Below, one piece after another: positions 55,168 to 64,000 of a stretch of DNA of 64,000 nt. Numbering within the stretch: position 1 is the stretch's first letter; the number at the start of each line of letters is the position of its first letter. The position numbers were made by a program, and so were the translations under genes. The notes beneath the pieces are model-generated. The model saw only the letters and a list, made by a program, of their open reading frames with translations. It made no database searches and was not told the DNA's origin. The stretch comes from Zoroaster sp. YZ-2022 (lineage: Eukaryota; Echinodermata; Asteroidea; Forcipulatida; Zoroasteridae), in NCBI GenBank assembly GCA_029582265.1, contig CM055816.1, positions 4,184,698-4,248,697 on the forward strand, in the 5' to 3' direction.

Positions 55168-55466
55168 TTAGCCCTCCTACTACTTCAAGGGTCAGTCAAA
55201 ATGTTGACATACTTGCCAAGGTATATCTAGCGCACTTAAATGTCAAACACTGTCAAACCTTACGTGTAGTAAGTCAAAATGAGTCGACCGTTTTTGACTG
55301 GTAAAAGCATTGTCTGGTATTGTTCAGGGTGGTCAAAATGACAGTCAAAACCAGTCACAAATTCCCCTGTGTGCACATTTCTGATCAACAGTCAAAAACT
55401 GGCAGTTGACTGGTTTTGACCTCTATAGCAACTTCCTACTAAAGTGCAGCAATGTAGGAGGGTTAA
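55168..55466. mobile_element. family A MITE
   Basis: Left TTAG CCCTCCTACTACTTC (one base off TTAA) and right AATGTAGGAGGG TTAA. Interior GCCAAGGTATATCTAGCGC and GGTGGTCAAAATGACAGTC match family A. Confidence 0.8.
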
Positions 55467-56434
55467 TCATCTAGTACACGTGACCTACGTACATGTATGG
55501 CTTAATGTCCAATCACAATATCTGGCATGTGTATTTTGTTAATACTTGGTGGATGTTTACAGCAGTCACGTTCTCTCCATCACTGCAACCATTAGTCTAA
55601 GATTCCAACCTTAGCATGCTACATTCCTACCATGGTTGATGTGGCACTAGACTGAAGCCTGTATACATGTAGACCTACATGTACATGTAGTACTCCTAGG
55701 AATGTCGTCGGTCAGGATATTGGCATGTATTCCTCCAACAAACTTACTGCTTGTTCTGTGTGGCCTTTCAAACATCAGTTTTCCTGCTTGATCTTTGAAG
55801 CGTGTACACTTTGTTTCCATCTTAACTTTTTCTTTTGGCGATCGTGAGGCAGTGAACGTTACTACATGTAGGTAACAGGTTCTGTGTGTGCCGTTTAACG
55901 TTTTCAATCCCATTACAATTCTAGTGTTTGACCTCGAACAAGCTCTCTACTGACTGCAGTCTGCAATAATAATTTCATCTATCCTAGATATTTGTTGTCC
56001 TAGCCCTATTGCAGAAATACAGCCCGAGTCGTATTCTAATCGTACAATGTAATCTCAAAAAAATAAATGAATAAAAATAAATAAATAAATAAAATTGTTA
56101 TTGGCCTATAAATGTTTGGAACCTAGCAGGTTCTTTCTCAAACGCAAAATGGGACAGAATACAGACAATGTATATATAAAGACACAAGAGTAGACAGAAG
56201 TTAGTCAGGTGTGAAATAAATAAATAAATAAATAAATAAAATAATAAATAATAATAATAATTCTGTGTCTCATTTGATCCCAGAGATAAAATATTTGTTA
56301 TCCCAGAGGCATCTCAAGTTGCCTGTTCACTATAATTTGTAACTAGATATATTGAGATACTATTTCACATTCAAGTTAATATATTTCTGTTTAGCCAAGG
56401 TTTGTTTGGTGAAGAAGCTCTACACAATGATTTA
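55467..56434. other. unassigned long-intron sequence
   Basis: Contains (AAAT)n-type tracts at 56057-56098 and 56215-56262 and a fragment near 56098-56155 related to the duplication at 37672. No exon recognised. Confidence 0.45.
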
Positions 56435-56781
56435 TTAACCCTAACCCAGATGGTATTCTGGCTAGGAACCTTCCTTAACCCTAATCCCCTATAGGTATTC
56501 TGGCTAGGAACCTTCCTTAACCTTAACCCCCTACATGTAGGTATTCTGGCTAGGAACCTTCCTGAATACTCCAAAATCCATCAGTGCACTTTTGGAAACA
56601 TGCCCTTACATGTATATTCAAAATGCACCATGCATTTTCATTGATCTTTCATATTCAGCACTTATGGCCTATACTTCTTGCCAGGTAGTAATTTTGCTTC
56701 ATTTGAAGAGGTGAAACTACCAGTTTCCAACAGTGCTGAATTTTTCCCTTGTAGGATTTTAATAGATTTGGTTAGGGTTAA
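56435..56781. mobile_element. family E MITE, three-unit form
   Basis: TTAA CCCTAACCCAGATGG at the left and GATTTGGTTAGGG TTAA at the right. Three copies of the GTATTCTGGCTAGGAACC unit at the left end, then the family E interior (CACCATGCATTTTCATTGAT, GCACTTATGGCCTATACTTC). Confidence 0.85.
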
Positions 56782-57718
56782 ATAACTTTGCTTTACTATC
56801 CATTAGTTTTTGGACCCTTTGTACTTTGATCAATGATAAGTAACATACTGCTAAGTGACTCACTGTTTATTCAAATAATAATAATAAAAAATTACTATAA
56901 ATGAAAAAAAAAAAAATTAAATCTCAATTTCATTGCGCTGCATAATCACTTTTTGGTCTATATACCAATTTGCATTTTTAATTTGCATGTTTTCATGAGC
57001 AAATCAGTGATGTCACAGCAGGATGCGATGCTATATCATGGTTAATTTGTGCAATAAAGTTGACTGAATTCCTCATCTTTTCAAAAGTCAGTTGATTTGT
57101 TGTCAGTAAACATTTTGTGTACCTTCATTAGACACTGCTGTGACACACACAGATCCCGGGCCCAACTTCATAGCGCTGTTTATTTATACTAACTATAGCA
57201 GAAAAGTTAGCTTAAGCGTAAGCGTATTTTCACCTGTTAGCAAGAAAATTCAGAGTGGCGCGTACGCGTTCACCATGGATTATTTGTATTGTAAATGTCA
57301 CTCATTTGCTAGCAATAATGGCTGGCAAGTTGGCGTGCCTTTCTCTGTGCTTAACGGTTGATAGCGCTATGAAATGGAAAATGTACACTTAGCAAAAAAT
57401 CGGCTGCTTAGCGACTTTAGGAAATTGGGGGCAGGACTTATTTGTGTCTGTTTGAAATTATCACGCTATGTATGTACATAGATATCAACGATATGAATAG
57501 ATGGTCAGGTTTTTGAGGATTTTTAAAAGCTGGTAATTTTTTATGAAATATTTCTTGTTAAGGCGGATATTTGAAACACATTCTTGAAGCTTCAACCACT
57601 CAAAAGTACATTAACTTTTTATGTGTACCATATTTTACTGTATTTTGATATATTTTTGTAAACACAATGCAATTCAAATTCAGCCTCACGGCTGCAAAAT
57701 GTGTGTTTTTAATAAACC

Positions 57719-57774
<56 letters not shown>

Positions 57775-58343
57775 TAACTTTTAAATGATTATATAATTTT
57801 TGTCTTTATTATTTATAATTTTCATGATTTTTATCCTTTTTTTGGTTAAAAATGAATGAAATTATATTTGTACATCGTGAAGAGGATTTTGCTTATATTG
57901 ATTTACATGTATGTGGCTTCCGAGAAATTCCAGATTTGACCAAGATTGTTGGTAGGAATTGGCCCAAAACACACTCCCTTTACACCTACGTACATGTACA
58001 TCTTTGCAACTATGAGGTAATACACACTAAACCCTTTTATCAGCGAAATGCTTAATATATTCTATCTAGTGATGCAAACATCTGAACATGTGATTTACAT
58101 GTACAACCTTGATAGAGTAGTTCACGAATACGCTTATTTCATGTATCGTTACCCACAGCATAGTGCAGGTGTGGTAAAAACTCAAATCATTGATTCCTTC
58201 ACATTGAGGATGCAGATGGCCGTATCCAGAAGGTGTCAATATAGCCATTCTCTGATTTGATCAGTAGATGAAGTCAGGATTTATCAAGGGGGCTATCTTA
58301 GTGCGAGTGACCATTAATACCATCTAGGCATCTAGTCACCCTT
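56782..58343. other. unassigned long-intron sequence with an (AAT)n tract
   Basis: About 17 AAT units at 57718-57772. A possible hAT-like MITE lies at about 57158-57430, where GGGCCCAACTTCATAGCGCT and AGCGCTATGAAATGG are inverted, but the ends are not clean. No exon recognised. Confidence 0.45.
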
Positions 58344-58830
58344 AACAACCCTCCTGTGACTGCAAGGGTCAAAATCAGTCAAAATGTTGATATATTTGCC
58401 AAGGTACATGTACATGTGTATCTAGTGCAATTAAAAATCAAACACTGTCAAACCTTACGTGTAGTAAAGTATATTTACAGCTCAAAATAAGTTGACCTTT
58501 TATGACTGGTACAAGCATTGTCTTGTATTGTTGAGAGTGGTCAAAATGAAAAAAAATGCCAAACTGACAAAAAAGGCAAAAATGCCCAAACTGACAAAAA
58601 AGGCAAAAATGCCCAAACTGACAAAAAAGGCAAAAATGCCCAGACTGACAAAAAAGGCAAAAATTTCCAAATTGACAAAAAGGCAAAAATTTCCAAATTG
58701 ACAAAAAGGCAAAAATGCCCAAACTGACAAAAAGGCACAAATGGCCAGGGCTGTGTCAACAGTAAAAAAAAGTCAGTTGACTGATTTTAACTACGATACA
58801 TGTACATGTACAGTGTAGCTACTTGCAAAA
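58344..58830. mobile_element. family A MITE with an internal 28-bp array
   Basis: Left AACCCTCCTGTGACTGCAAG and the family A interior up to GAGAGTGGTCAAAATGA. The segment then becomes about seven units of CAAACTGACAAAAAAGGCAA plus AAATGCC (58548-58745), replacing the GACAGTAAAAACCAGTCAAAAATGCC stretch. The right terminus is eroded (GTGTAGCTACTTGC). Confidence 0.75.
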
Positions 58831-58851
58831 GTTAAGGTATGGTCTTTAATG

Positions 58852-59012
58852 GGTATAGCTACTGTGTTCTTAGGGTGTTGTATGAGACACACCCAAAGGC
58901 ATCCAGTAACCCTTAATGGGTATAGCTACTGTGTTCTTAGGGTGTTGTATGAGACACACCCAAAGGCATCCAGTGACCCTTAATGGGTATACATGTAGCT
59001 ACTGTGTTGTAT
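58852..59012. repeat. 62-65-bp tandem repeat, about 2.5 units
   Basis: GGGTATAGCTACTGTGTTCT then TAGGGTGTTGTATGAGACAC and ACCCAAAGGCATCCAGT. The third, partial unit has a 6-bp CATGTA insertion. Confidence 0.8.
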
Positions 59013-59211
59013 GAGGGAATAGACCCCCATGTCCCCCCCATGTGGACTCTCTTATATATGATTAATCTCGTATATGATTAATCTCTTTGACACCAATGAG
59101 ATTGATAACCTGAGGTGGTATAGTTTCTTTGTATACACAATTACTGCACATGTGCTGAGTTTTACATGTACATGTATATGTACTAATTATTCTTGTTGTT
59201 TCCCTTGGTAG

Positions 59212-59269
59212 GTGAATGGTACCCTAGTGACAAACTGTAATCATCTAGAAGTGGTCAAGCTGATCCGAT
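59212..59269 (+). CDS. ARHGEF11/12: PDZ-RhoGEF/LARG-like gene, third PDZ exon
   Basis: A 58-bp exon after acceptor GTTTCCCTTGGTAG and before donor CGAT|GTAAGTATC. It reads VNGTLVTNCNHLEVVKLIR and carries one base into the next exon. It completes the GDRIIKVNG turn begun in the previous exon and supplies the alpha-B helix. The His that opens that helix (N-H-L-E-V-V) is the residue that selects Ser/Thr-type (class I) C-terminal peptides in PDZ domains. NHLEVVKLI is nearly invariant in the family as I recall it. The exon is separated from its upstream partner by 35.4 kb of mostly repeat DNA. High confidence. Confidence 0.93.
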
Positions 59270-59415
59270 GTAAGTATCAATTACTGGCACTCAAGTCACA
59301 GTCCATATCACTCTTAGTACATGTACATTATTCATTATTAAAGGAAGCTTATACTTTTAGTAAACATGACATGACAACAGTATATATGTACTTTCTTTGA
59401 ATTAGGATGTGTACA

Positions 59416-60648
59416 TTAACCCTAACCCCCTATAGGTATTCTGGCTAGGAACCTTCCTGAACCCTAACCACCTAGGTATTCTGGCTAGGAACCTTCCTGA
59501 ACCCTAATCCCCTATAGGTATTCTGGCTAGGAACCTTTCTTAACCCTAATCCCCTATAGGTATTCTGGCTAGGAACCTTCCTTAACCCTAATCCCCTATA
59601 GGTATTCTGGCTAGGAACCTTCCTTCAACCCTAACCCCCTGCAGGTATTCTGGCTAGGAACCTTCCTTCAACCCTAACCCCCTATAGGTATTCTGGCTAG
59701 GAACCTTCCTTAACCCTAATCCCCTATAGGTATTCTGGCTAGGAACCTTCCTTCAACCCTAACCCCCTGCAGGTATTCTGGCTAGGAACCTTCCTTCAAC
59801 CCTAACCCCTATAGGTATTCTGGCTAGGACCCTTCCTTAACCCTAATCCCCTATAGGTATTCTGGCTAGGAACCTTCCTTCAACCCTAACCCCCTATAGG
59901 TATTCTGGCTAGGAACCTTCCTTCAACCCTAACCCCCTATAGGTATTCTGGCTAGGAACCTTCCTTAACCCTAATCCCCTATAGGTATTCTGGCTAGGAA
60001 CCTTCCTTCAACCCTAACCCCCTATAGGTATTCTGGCTAGGAACCTTCCTTAACCCTAATCCCCTATAGGTATTCTGGCTAGGAACCTTCCTTCAACCCT
60101 AACCCCCTATAGGTATTCTGGCTAGGAACCTTCCTTCAACCCTAACCCCCTATAGGTATTCTGGCTAGGAACCTTCCTTAACCCTAACCCCCTATAGGTA
60201 TTCTGGCTAGGAACCTTCCTGAACCCTAACCACCTATGTACATGTAGGTATTCTGGCTAGGAACCTTCCTTAACCCTAATCCCCTATAGGTATTCTGGCT
60301 AGGAACCTTCCTTAACCCTAACCCCCTATAGGTATTCTGGCTAGGAACCTTCCTTAACCCTAATCTCCTATAGGTATTCTGGCTAGGAACCTTTCTTAAC
60401 CCTAATCACCTAGGTATTCTGGCTAGGAACCTTCCTGAATCCTACAAAATCCATCAGTGCACTTTCAGAAATATGCCCTTATCTTGTTAATCTTTCATAT
60501 TCAGCACTTATGGCCTGTACTTCTTGCCAGGTAGTAATTTTGTCCCATTTGAAGAGGTGAAAGTACCAGTTTCCAACAGTGCTTATTTTTTCTCTCTAAA
60601 AAGCGCCCCTTGGAAGATTTTGCAGGATTTGTGGGTGGTTAGGGTTAA
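59416..60648. mobile_element. family E MITE expanded by a 41-43-bp array
   Basis: TTAA CCCTAACCCCCTATAGG at the left and GGTGGTTAGGG TTAA at the right. About 24 units of GTATTCTGGCTAGGAACCTT plus CCTTCAACCCTAACCCCCT (59435-60430) precede the same unique interior seen at 56542-56781. It starts 147 bp after the donor at 59270. The CCCTAA strings are transposon terminus, not telomere. Confidence 0.88.
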
Positions 60649-60707
60649 ACAGACAACTAGTGAATGTTTCACTTTATTTTATTGTGTCGTTAACAACAAA
60701 AATTAAT
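60649..60707. other. unassigned intron sequence
   Basis: Short spacer between two elements; nothing recognised. Confidence 0.4.
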
Positions 60708-60985
60708 GTGATTTCTCAGGATTTTTTCTGATTTCAGGATTTTTTACAAATCTCTCTGTCTCAAAATTTTCTTGAAAGAAGAGAAGTAGCCACCAAGGAA
60801 AGAAAGAAGTAGCCTGTATTGTGTCCAAACCTCTAGTTTCTTGTTTGTGAGGATAATGTGGAGAGTTTGTAAATCCTCCAAAATTAAACATCCAGGAGGT
60901 TCAGGGGGCTTCTTTGTCCTCTAGACCAAAGGTAGACCCAGGCCCGCTACCCATTTTTCTGGATTTTTAACTTTTGTCAAATCAT
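60708..60985. mobile_element. second unexpanded copy of the CAGGCGTGTGATTTC element
   Basis: GTGATTTCTCAGGATT, GAAGTAGCCACCAAGGAAAG, and one AGGAGGTTCAGGGGGCTTC unit, then GATTTTTAACTTTTGTCAAA. Its right end is cut by the family A element at 60986. Confidence 0.75.
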
Positions 60986-61214
60986 ATGTGCACACAGGGG
61001 CATTTCTGACTGGTTTTTACTGTCATTTTGACCACCCTGAACAATACCAGACAATGCTTTTACCAGTCAAAAACGGTCGATTCATTTTGACCTGTAAATG
61101 TACTTACTACACGTAAGGTTGGACAGTGTTTGACTTTTAAGTGCACTAGATATACCTTGGGAAGCATTTCAACATTTTGACCGATTTTGACCCTTGTAGT
61201 AGTAGGAGGGTTAA
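60986..61214. mobile_element. family A MITE, 5'-truncated, sharing TTAA with the next element
   Basis: Starts inside the family at GTGCACACAGGGGCATTTCT and ends GTAGTAGTAGGAGGG TTAA (61211-61214). That TTAA is immediately followed by the family B terminus. Confidence 0.8.
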
Positions 61215-61588
61215 CCCTAACTCCCTAGGCTCATTTGCTTACACATTTAAACCTGAATCCTCCAAAATCCTTCAGCAGTAAAGCAAGCACATGACATGTA
61301 TGCACACATATGTGTTTCTAATCTGTGATACATGTACATGTACATTGCCAGGGACCCTCCCTGCATGCATGGAGCAATAAACAGTGTCCACTGACTCAAG
61401 TACTGACCTTGCAATCACTACAACAAACATGGTATGTACACTACATGTACAATGGAAAGGCAAGTATGCCTAATAACCTCAATCCTCCAAAATCCTTCAC
61501 TTTAGCAAAGAGCATGTAGCATGTAACCTCAATCCTTCAAAATCCTTCACTTTAGCAAAGAGGATTTTGGAGGATTTGGGAGGGTTAA
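61211..61588. mobile_element. family B MITE, single-unit form with a small internal duplication
   Basis: TTAA CCCTAACTCCCTAGGC at the left and GGATTTGGGAGGG TTAA at the right. A 38-39-bp segment (AACCTCAATCCTYCAAAATC to GCAAAGAG) is present twice, at 61475-61512 and 61524-61562, separated by CATGTAGCATGT. Confidence 0.8.
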
Positions 61589-61830
61589 TTTTATAAATGA
61601 TAGATAGCGTTAAACAAATTTGAGCAGCAACTAAATTAGTAAAGCCACACGACACACAATGAACCTTTCACATTAAACTTTCTAAGTGTAAAGTTGATGT
61701 TATCAAACATCCCTTGAAATATTTCTGTCTCGGGTGAGATTTTTGTAGTTGAATTAGTGAAATAATAATAATAATAATCAAAAATGAATTTCTGTAATCT
61801 GAAGACTGAAACTCCACATTGAACTGAAGG
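61589..61830. other. unassigned intron sequence
   Basis: Short (AAT)n at 61762-61778; nothing else recognised. Confidence 0.4.
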
Positions 61831-62330
61831 TTATACAGGTTGGTTTTTATCACTCACTGCACATTGGTCCCGTAACCCACCAACGTCGTAGGGTTGCTGC
61901 ACAGATGAATGCTGCACGAGACGGTTCCATTTTTGGCGGTTGTGATCAAGCCACTGGGTCACAGCAAAGGTCTTTCCGGTCCATTCTTCGATGTTGTCTG
62001 TCCATCTCTTTTTCTGTTTGCCCCGTCTTCTTTTCCCCTGCACTGTTCCCAGGAGGATGGTCTTTGAGAGCCTGTTTGATCGAGTCACATGCCCGTACCA
62101 TCTCAGTTTCCTCTTCTTTACTGTGGTCAAGATATCTTCATAGTGACCAATATGTTGAACGATGATTTTGTGGATTTCTTTATTGGTGATGTGGTCAATG
62201 TAGGAGATGGGATTTCTTTATTGGTGATGTGGTCAATGTAGGAGATGGGATTTCTTTTTTGGTGATGTGGTCAATGTAGGAGATGCCAAGAATTCTTTGA
62301 AAATATCTCATTTAGACTGCCTGGATCTCA
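61831..62330 (-). pseudogene. 3' fragment of a LINE (polymerase C-terminal tail)
   Basis: The minus strand encodes RILGISYIDHITNKEI-type sequence, then KRKLRWYGHVTRSNRLSKTI, GKRRRGKQKKRWTDNIEEWT and WLDHNRQKWNRLVQHSS, ending at a stop at 61831. The RWYGHVxR...RRRGxxKKRWxDNI pattern is the typical C-terminal tail of LINE polymerases seen in many marine animals. The frame is broken upstream by a 38-bp segment repeated three times (62173-62286), which shifts the frame at each unit. A 20-bp segment (CTCATTTAGACTGCCTGGAT) is repeated three times at 62306-62368. Too short to name the clade. Confidence 0.75.
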
Positions 62331-62541
62331 TTTAGACTGCCTGGATCTCATTTAGACTGCCTGGATCTTTTGGTTTTTATACATTTATTTACTCAAAATG
62401 TATCAAGGAATATCTTGCAAGTTTTTGTGTTGTGTTTCAGGGATCTATGCCATTGGGCGAGATGGGGGATTTCAGTTGTGATTTGACAATAAATCAACTG
62501 ATTTATTAAAAAACTAAATTACTTTGTGTTTCTTTATCCAG
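62331..62541. other. end of intron before the fourth PDZ exon
   Basis: Contains a branch-region and pyrimidine tract TTTGTGTTTCTTTATCCAG immediately upstream of 62542. Confidence 0.5.
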
Positions 62542-62681
62542 CTGCTTCATATGCTGCCTTAACGTTACTTGGCTTGCCACCGGGAATGAAGAATCAATCT
62601 CCATTATCACCACCACACCAAGCCAACACAACGGCTAAACCTAACCAGAGAAGATCAGTGACACAACCTGTCCCCGTTACA
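62542..62681 (+). CDS. ARHGEF11/12: PDZ-RhoGEF/LARG-like gene, fourth PDZ exon and following linker
   Basis: A 140-bp exon after acceptor TTTCTTTATCCAG and before donor GTTACA|GTAAGTACC. The incoming T completes Ser, then ASYAALTLLGLPPG gives the last PDZ strand. This matches the SGAYVALTLLG and SGSYVALTVQG of the vertebrate paralogues as I recall them. The rest (MKNQSPLSPPHQANTTAKPN, then QRRSVTQPVPVT) is a Pro/Ser/Thr-rich linker of the kind that follows the PDZ in this family. It ends in phase 0. The last 77 bases of the exon, together with its donor, are the first unit of the tandem array that follows, so the coding linker and the array share an origin. Confidence 0.92.
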
Positions 62682-63766
62682 GTAAGTACCCCTACCCTTC
62701 TCTACCCTAATATCACCACCACACCAAGCCAACATAACAGCTAAACATAACCAGAGAAGATCAGTTACACAACCTGTCCCCGTTACAGTAAGTACCCCTA
62801 CCCTACTCTACCCTAATATCACCACCACACCAAGCCAACATAACAGCTAAACATAACCAGAGAAGATCAGTTACACAACCTGTCCCCGTTACAGTAAGTA
62901 CCCCTACCCTACTCTACCCTAATATCACCACCACACCAAGCCAACATAACGGCTAAACCTAACCAGAGAAGATCAGTTACACAACCTGTCCCCGTTACAG
63001 TAAGTACCCCTACCCTACTCTACCCTAATATCACCACCACACCAAGCCAACACAACGGCTAAACCTAACCAGAGAAGATCAGTTACACAACCTGTCCCCG
63101 TTACAGTAAGTACCCCTACCCTACTCTACCCTAATATCACCACCACACCAAGCCAACACAACGGCTAAACCTAACCAGAGAAGATCAGTTACACAACCTG
63201 TCCCCGTTACAGTAAGTACCCCTACCCTACTCTACCCTAATATCACCACCACACCAAGCCAACACAACGGCTAAACCTAACCAGAGAAGATCAGTTACAC
63301 AACCTGTCCCCGTTACAGTAAGTACCCCTACCCTACTCTACCCTACCCTAATATCACCACCACACCAAGCCAACATAACGGCTAAACCTAACCAGAGAAG
63401 ATCAGTTACACAACCTGTCCCCGTTACAGTAAGTACCCCTACCCTACTCTACCCTAATATCACCACCACACCAAGCCAACACAACGGCTAAACCTAACCA
63501 GAGAAGATCAGTTACACAACCTGTCCCCGTTACAGTAAGTACCCCTACCCTACTCTACCCTAATGTCACCACCGCACCAAGCCAACATAACGGCTAAACC
63601 TAACCAGAGAAGATCAGTTACACAACCTGTCCCCGTTACAGTAAGTACCCCTACCCTACTCTACCCTAATGTCACCACCACACCAAGCCAACACAACGGC
63701 TAAACCTAACCAGAGAAGATCAGTTACACAACCTGTCCCCGTTACAGAAAGTACCCCTACCCTAAA
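62605..63766 (+). repeat. 106-bp array of exon 3' end plus splice donor, 11 units
   Basis: The unit is TATCACCACCACACCAAGCC, CAACATAACGGCTAAACCTA, ACCAGAGAAGATCAGTTACA and CAACCTGTCCCCGTTACA|GT, then AAGTACCCCTACCCTACTC. Unit 1 is the end of the coding exon. Exon-end|donor junctions fall at 62682, 62788, 62894, 63000, 63106, 63212, 63318, 63429, 63535 and 63641. The eleventh, at 63747, is mutated (GTTACAGAAAGTACC). Spacing is 106 bp except one of 111 bp. Since 106 is not a multiple of three, read-through from unit 1 meets a stop in unit 2 (62742-62744). Confidence 0.95.
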
Positions 63767-63773
63767 TATAGCT

Positions 63774-64000
63774 GTGACTGCAAGGGTCAAAATCAGTCAA
63801 TATGTTGATATAGAGTGCGCTTAAAAGTCGCACACTGTCACTCCTTACATGTAGTAAGTACATTTTATACAGGTCAAAACGAGTCGACTGTTTTTGACTG
63901 GTAATTTTGTCTGGTATTGTTCAGGGTGGTCAAAATGACAGTAAAAACCAGTCAAAAATGCCCCTGTGTGCACATTTGGGTCAACAGTCAAAACAGGCAG
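63774..64000. mobile_element. family A MITE, cut by the window edge
   Basis: GTGACTGCAAGGGTCAAAAT, GACAGTAAAAACCAGTCAAA and GGTCAACAGTCAAAACAGGC match family A (closest to the copy at 58344 at its left end). The CCCTCCT terminus is missing on the left. The right end lies outside the window. Confidence 0.75.

Noticed and set aside
57158..57430. MITE with CAACTTCATAGCGCT inverted ends
   Set aside because: The inverted match is short and asymmetric and no target duplication was found, so it is listed only as possible.
59416..60430. CCCTAACCC repeats resembling telomeric DNA
   Set aside because: The period is 41-43 bp, not six, and the string is the terminus of MITE family E with TTAA flanks. 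It is not an interstitial telomere.

Overview
The window reads as nuclear DNA of a marine invertebrate deuterostome. An echinoderm seems most likely to me; amphioxus or a hemichordate is possible, and the species is not proven. The grounds are canonical GT-AG splice sites around short exons, a tRNA-Leu-like SINE family, many DNA-transposon relics with TTAA or roughly 8-bp target duplications, LINE fragments, and pervasive TACATGTA hexamer motifs. There is no bacterial gene organisation.

The only host gene I can support lies on the + strand. It is an ARHGEF11/ARHGEF12-type (PDZ-RhoGEF/LARG) guanine nucleotide exchange factor. Five exons are visible: 15526-15599 (N-terminal linker, predicted from splice phase), then 22487-22591, 23713-23762, 59212-59269 and 62542-62681, which together encode a complete PDZ domain. 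Intron phases agree across every junction. The introns are about 6.9, 1.1, 35.4 and 3.3 kb. The start codon and the later RGS-like, DH and PH domains lie outside the window or were not found.

Almost everything else is repeat. (i) Several miniature-transposon families are flanked by TTAA. I call them family A (CCCTCCTACTA ends), B (CCCTAACTCCCTAG ends), C (AGGGACAATATCRTCACRAT ends), D (CCAGTTCGC ends) and E (CCCTAACC ends). (ii) hAT-like and other TIR elements, some with good 8-bp duplications, are often nested in the first group. (iii) There are six SINE copies, two LINE 3' fragments and one probable solo LTR. (iv) At least thirteen minisatellite arrays have periods from 15 to 160 bp and the largest is 3.3 kb.

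The most interesting theme is that many arrays are internal tandem expansions of a transposon whose unexpanded version occurs elsewhere in the same window. One array (62605-63766) repeats the 3' half of a PDZ-RhoGEF exon together with its splice donor, giving ten consensus 5' splice sites in a row. A 140-bp near-perfect palindrome sits inside a hAT-like element. Otherwise matching repeat copies differ by 4-12-bp insertions of the palindromic hexamer unit CATGTA at TA sites. The long ORFs in this window are products of arrays whose unit is a multiple of three, not genes.
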